A stretch of DNA of 12,994 nt from Methanosarcinaceae archaeon UBA470 (lineage in GTDB: Archaea; Halobacteriota; Methanosarcinia; Methanosarcinales; Methanosarcinaceae). Location of the stretch: assembly GCA_002508425.1 (NCBI GenBank), contig DAKU01000109.1, positions 1 through 12,994 of the forward strand, in the 5' to 3' direction. Under the pieces are notes generated by a model. The model had not been told where the DNA came from. It made no database searches and saw only the letters and a list, made by a program, of their open reading frames with translations. A program made the position numbers and the translations under genes. Below are positions 11,232-12,994 of this stretch, one piece after another. The first letter of the stretch is position 1, and each line of letters opens with the position of its first letter.

Positions 11232-12104
11232 TCAGAAAATTCCAAGCCCCGTACCTAGTAATGGTATCAGACCAAACAAAAATATGTTCACAAACCCGTG
11301 AGTAATGGCTATCAAAGGCAAACTCCTGGTCCTCTGAAACATGTACCCAATTAATAGACCTGCAAAACCTGTCATCAAGAGTTCATATGCTTCCCCATAT
11401 CCAGAGTGCATCATGCCGAAAAGAAGACCCGAGATCAAAAGACCCTTTACCATACCAAAAGACGCCTCTAGCCTTGTTTGTAATAATGACCTGAAGATAA
11501 GTTCCTCCACAAGACCCACAAAGAAGAGCATAACAAAGGATATTTTTAGCATGCTTAATGCTGAAGTATCCGGTATAAGACTACCTGGGTGGATAATACT
11601 GAATTCTCCAAGACCAATCATATATCCTACTACCAGGGCAATAGGGATATACAAATATAGATTGTCCAGCGTGACACCAATTTCTTTCAAAGCAATTCTC
11701 TGATGACGCATAATAAAAAAGACCGGGATTATCAAAGGTGCATATATGAAAATGTACAAGTACAGCCTCGTAGGCAGGAACACAGGCATGGAAATATTGA
11801 CAAGCCTAAGTACTGGAAGTAGTGCCAGCGCCTCCAGACAGAAAGTCACATTAGATTCACGCATCCACATGGTAGATATGGCAAGACCCAGTGGAATCAT
11901 CACATGTAACAATATGCCAGCTTCCTGTTTGCCCATGTAAAGCAACAGCTCTGCCACGGTGATAGCAAGTATTGGGATGGCCACAATTTCCCAGTCTTTC
12001 ATGGGATGTTTGAACAATGAGAAATTAACCGAGGATTGAATATTTGAATCTTCCATACTATCATCAACAGAAGTGTCTTCTTTTTCTTCTAATATCTCTG
12101 GCAT
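11232..12104 (-). CDS. CPBP (CAAX protease/Abi-type) membrane metalloprotease
   Basis: The 290-residue protein has a charged 35-residue N-terminus and then about eight hydrophobic segments, so it is an integral membrane protein. The three CPBP motifs are present: EELIFR (E200, E201, R205), FGMMH (F229, H233) and HGFVN (H269, N273), with the intramembrane Glu and His residues thought to be catalytic. Members process prenylated proteins, act in peptide-toxin immunity, or are unassigned; the substrate here is unknown. A TATA-like stretch at 12124-12133 is about 26 bases before the ATG at 12104, which supports a leaderless start; Met17 is the alternative. A near-identical paralog follows upstream at 12662. 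Confidence 0.9.
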   Translation of the reverse strand: MPEILEEKEDTSVDDSMEDSNIQSSVNFSLFKHPMKDWEIVAIPILAITVAELLLYMGKQEAGILLHVMIPLGLAISTMWMRESNVTFCLEALALLPVLRLVNISMPVFLPTRLYLYIFIYAPLIIPVFFIMRHQRIALKEIGVTLDNLYLYIPIALVVGYMIGLGEFSIIHPGSLIPDTSALSMLKISFVMLFFVGLVEELIFRSLLQTRLEASFGMVKGLLISGLLFGMMHSGYGEAYELLMTGFAGLLIGYMFQRTRSLPLIAITHGFVNIFLFGLIPLLGTGLGIF

Positions 12105-12337
12105 TTTATATATTCACCGTTATGAAAAATATATTCAACAAATAGTGTATCCCACTACAACCTATAGAAATATACAAACAACGTATATTAGCACAGTAAT
12201 TTTTTAAAGTATATAAGTATTATGAAACGCATTTTATTACCAACACATAACCCCTTACAAAATGATGCGCTAATGCAGTCTTTTCAGTAAATGTGCAAAG
12301 GCTTATAGAGCCAGAAAAAGCTCATTTGCTTTGGGGA
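12105..12337. other. AT-rich intergenic stretch upstream of the CPBP gene
   Basis: No gene is supported. It holds the probable CPBP promoter (ATATATTTTT on the minus strand, about 12124-12133), another TATATA run at 12211-12217, and at 12224-12251 a degenerate version of the short repeat seen at 6522-6551 (AAACGCAT, then ACCAACACATA). Confidence 0.35.
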
Positions 12338-12469
12338 TCAAATAATATAATCCATAACCCCTCTTTCTTCCTTGATCTTTCTCACAAAACTAGTAACTTT
12401 GACGTGTTGTGGATGTTTTTGGTAGATTTCCAGTGCTTTCTGATTCTTGAACTCGGAATACAACACCCA
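12338..12469 (-). pseudogene. C-terminal fragment of a Dabb (stress-responsive A/B barrel) protein
   Basis: The minus strand is open from 12469 to a TGA at 12338-12340 and reads VLYSEFKNQKALEIYQKHPQ, then HVKVTSFVRKIKEERGVMDY. This matches the second half of small dimeric alpha/beta barrel Dabb proteins, in which 'ysef.d.eal..Y..hP.H..v..fi......r.v.Dy' is characteristic. The N-terminal half (starting HIV-like) is not found and a stop precedes the fragment. It looks like a remnant of an unrelated metabolic or stress gene trapped between the CPBP copies. Confidence 0.6.
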
Positions 12470-12598
12470 TCAAAAGCAGCTTCCGAAGCTATTACATTTA
12501 TTCCAACAAAATGAAAAATTGTAAAGTTAGCCAGAAAGTAGAGAATTCTAAAACAGGGCCATATATCAAAAGAAGAGTGATTTAGTTAATGGAAGGAG

Positions 12599-12640
12599 AA
12601 CTACCCATTCCCTAAAAGGAATGGGATTTCTGGCTTTCTT
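12599..12640 (-). repeat. Solitary IS200/IS605-like right end
   Basis: The plus strand reads GAACTAC, then CCCATTCC (12604-12611) and GGAATGGG (12618-12625), a perfect 8-bp stem with a CTAAAA loop, then ATTTCTGGCTTTC. This parallels GTGAACTAC, hairpin, GGCTTCCTGCTTC at 2183-2225 and the reverse complement of the TnpB element's right end. No tnpB is attached. Being just past the stop of the CPBP gene at 12662, it might also act as a transcription terminator. Confidence 0.45.
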
Positions 12641-12661
12641 TAATCATACTTACTTTATACA

Positions 12662-12994
12662 TCAAAAAAGACCAAGCCTTGGACCAAGTAACGGTATCAA
12701 TCCAAACAGGAACACATTCACAAACCCGTGAGTAATAGCTATAAAAGGCAAACTCCTGGTTCTCTGGAACATATACCCAATTAATAGACCTACAAAACAT
12801 ATAAGCAAGAGTTCATATGCTTCCCCATACCCAGAGTGCATCATGCCGAAAAGGATAACTGAGATCAAAAGACCTTTTTCCATACCAAAAAAATTCTCTA
12901 GCCTTGTTTGTAACAATGACCTGAAGATAAGTTCCTCCACAAGACCCACAAAGAAGAGCATAACAAAGGATATTTTTAGCATGCTTAATGCTGA
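12662..12994 (-). CDS. CPBP membrane metalloprotease, second copy, cut by window end
   Basis: The last 111 or so residues are in the window, from SALSMLKISF to a TGA at 12662-12664. Over the 106 residues from that Met, 92 are identical to the copy at 11232-12104, and the end of the window is identical in DNA to about 11525-11576. All three motifs are kept: EELIFR, FGMMH and HGFVN. Differences cluster at ASFGMV/NFFGME, GLL/VIL, MTGFA/LICFV and the extreme C-terminus. The 5' part lies beyond the window. Tandem copies with intact motifs suggest recent duplication with mild divergence. Confidence 0.88.
   Translation of the reverse strand, partial: SALSMLKISFVMLFFVGLVEELIFRSLLQTRLENFFGMEKGLLISVILFGMMHSGYGEAYELLLICFVGLLIGYMFQRTRSLPFIAITHGFVNVFLFGLIPLLGPRLGLF

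Noticed and set aside
12293..12514. Plus-strand open frame of 73 codons
   Set aside because: It opposes a minus-strand Dabb fragment with clear family residues; the plus-strand translation resembles nothing.

Overview
The window looks like an accessory island of a mesophilic, moderately AT-rich euryarchaeon, most likely one of the Methanosarcinales. That placement is inference. It rests on archaeal-type promoters (TATA boxes about 25 bases before leaderless start codons), P-loop ATPases of the archaeal DUF234 type, MntA/HepT and ribbon-helix-helix toxin-antitoxin (TA) genes, and TnpB-only IS200/IS605 elements. I see no housekeeping gene, rRNA, tRNA or CRISPR array.

Layout. 1-640: two opposed hepT fragments, a 5'-truncated mntA, and the decayed start of an ATPase gene. 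641-2157: a full-length ATPase with a C-terminal nuclease-like domain on the minus strand, preceded by three 3-nt-spaced palindromes whose centres are exactly 16 bp apart. 2183-2225: a solitary IS200/IS605-type right end. 2379-4793: hicB, a frameshifted hicA, mntA, and a hepT split by a TnpB element at 3218-4543. Deleting that element restores the hepT reading across the insertion point. 5048-6437: a DUF4143-type ATPase behind a 33-bp-phased direct repeat. 6760-7205: an RHH antitoxin followed by a stub of a PIN toxin. 7225-8480: a DDE insertion sequence with a 9-bp target duplication, inserted in the 3' end of a hicA that also has an internal stop; its hicB (8683-8907) is intact. 8979-10688: a second DUF234-type ATPase lying between two ~138-bp direct repeats made of the 3' end of an antitoxin gene. 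10574-11016: two tandem RHH genes with a palindromic promoter, then a hepT scrap. 11232-12994: two nearly identical CPBP membrane protease genes, the second cut by the window edge, separated by a decayed Dabb fragment and another solitary IS200/IS605-like end.

How it fits together. Almost every TA module keeps an intact antitoxin (HicB twice, MntA, RHH three times), while its toxin is broken by frameshift, stop codon, IS insertion or truncation, or is missing. The three intact ATPase genes each carry their own dyad or repeat operator at the promoter, and one shows a repeat structure suggesting duplication or mobility. The region reads as an antitoxin-retaining graveyard of TA modules mixed with self-regulated ATPase genes and small transposons.
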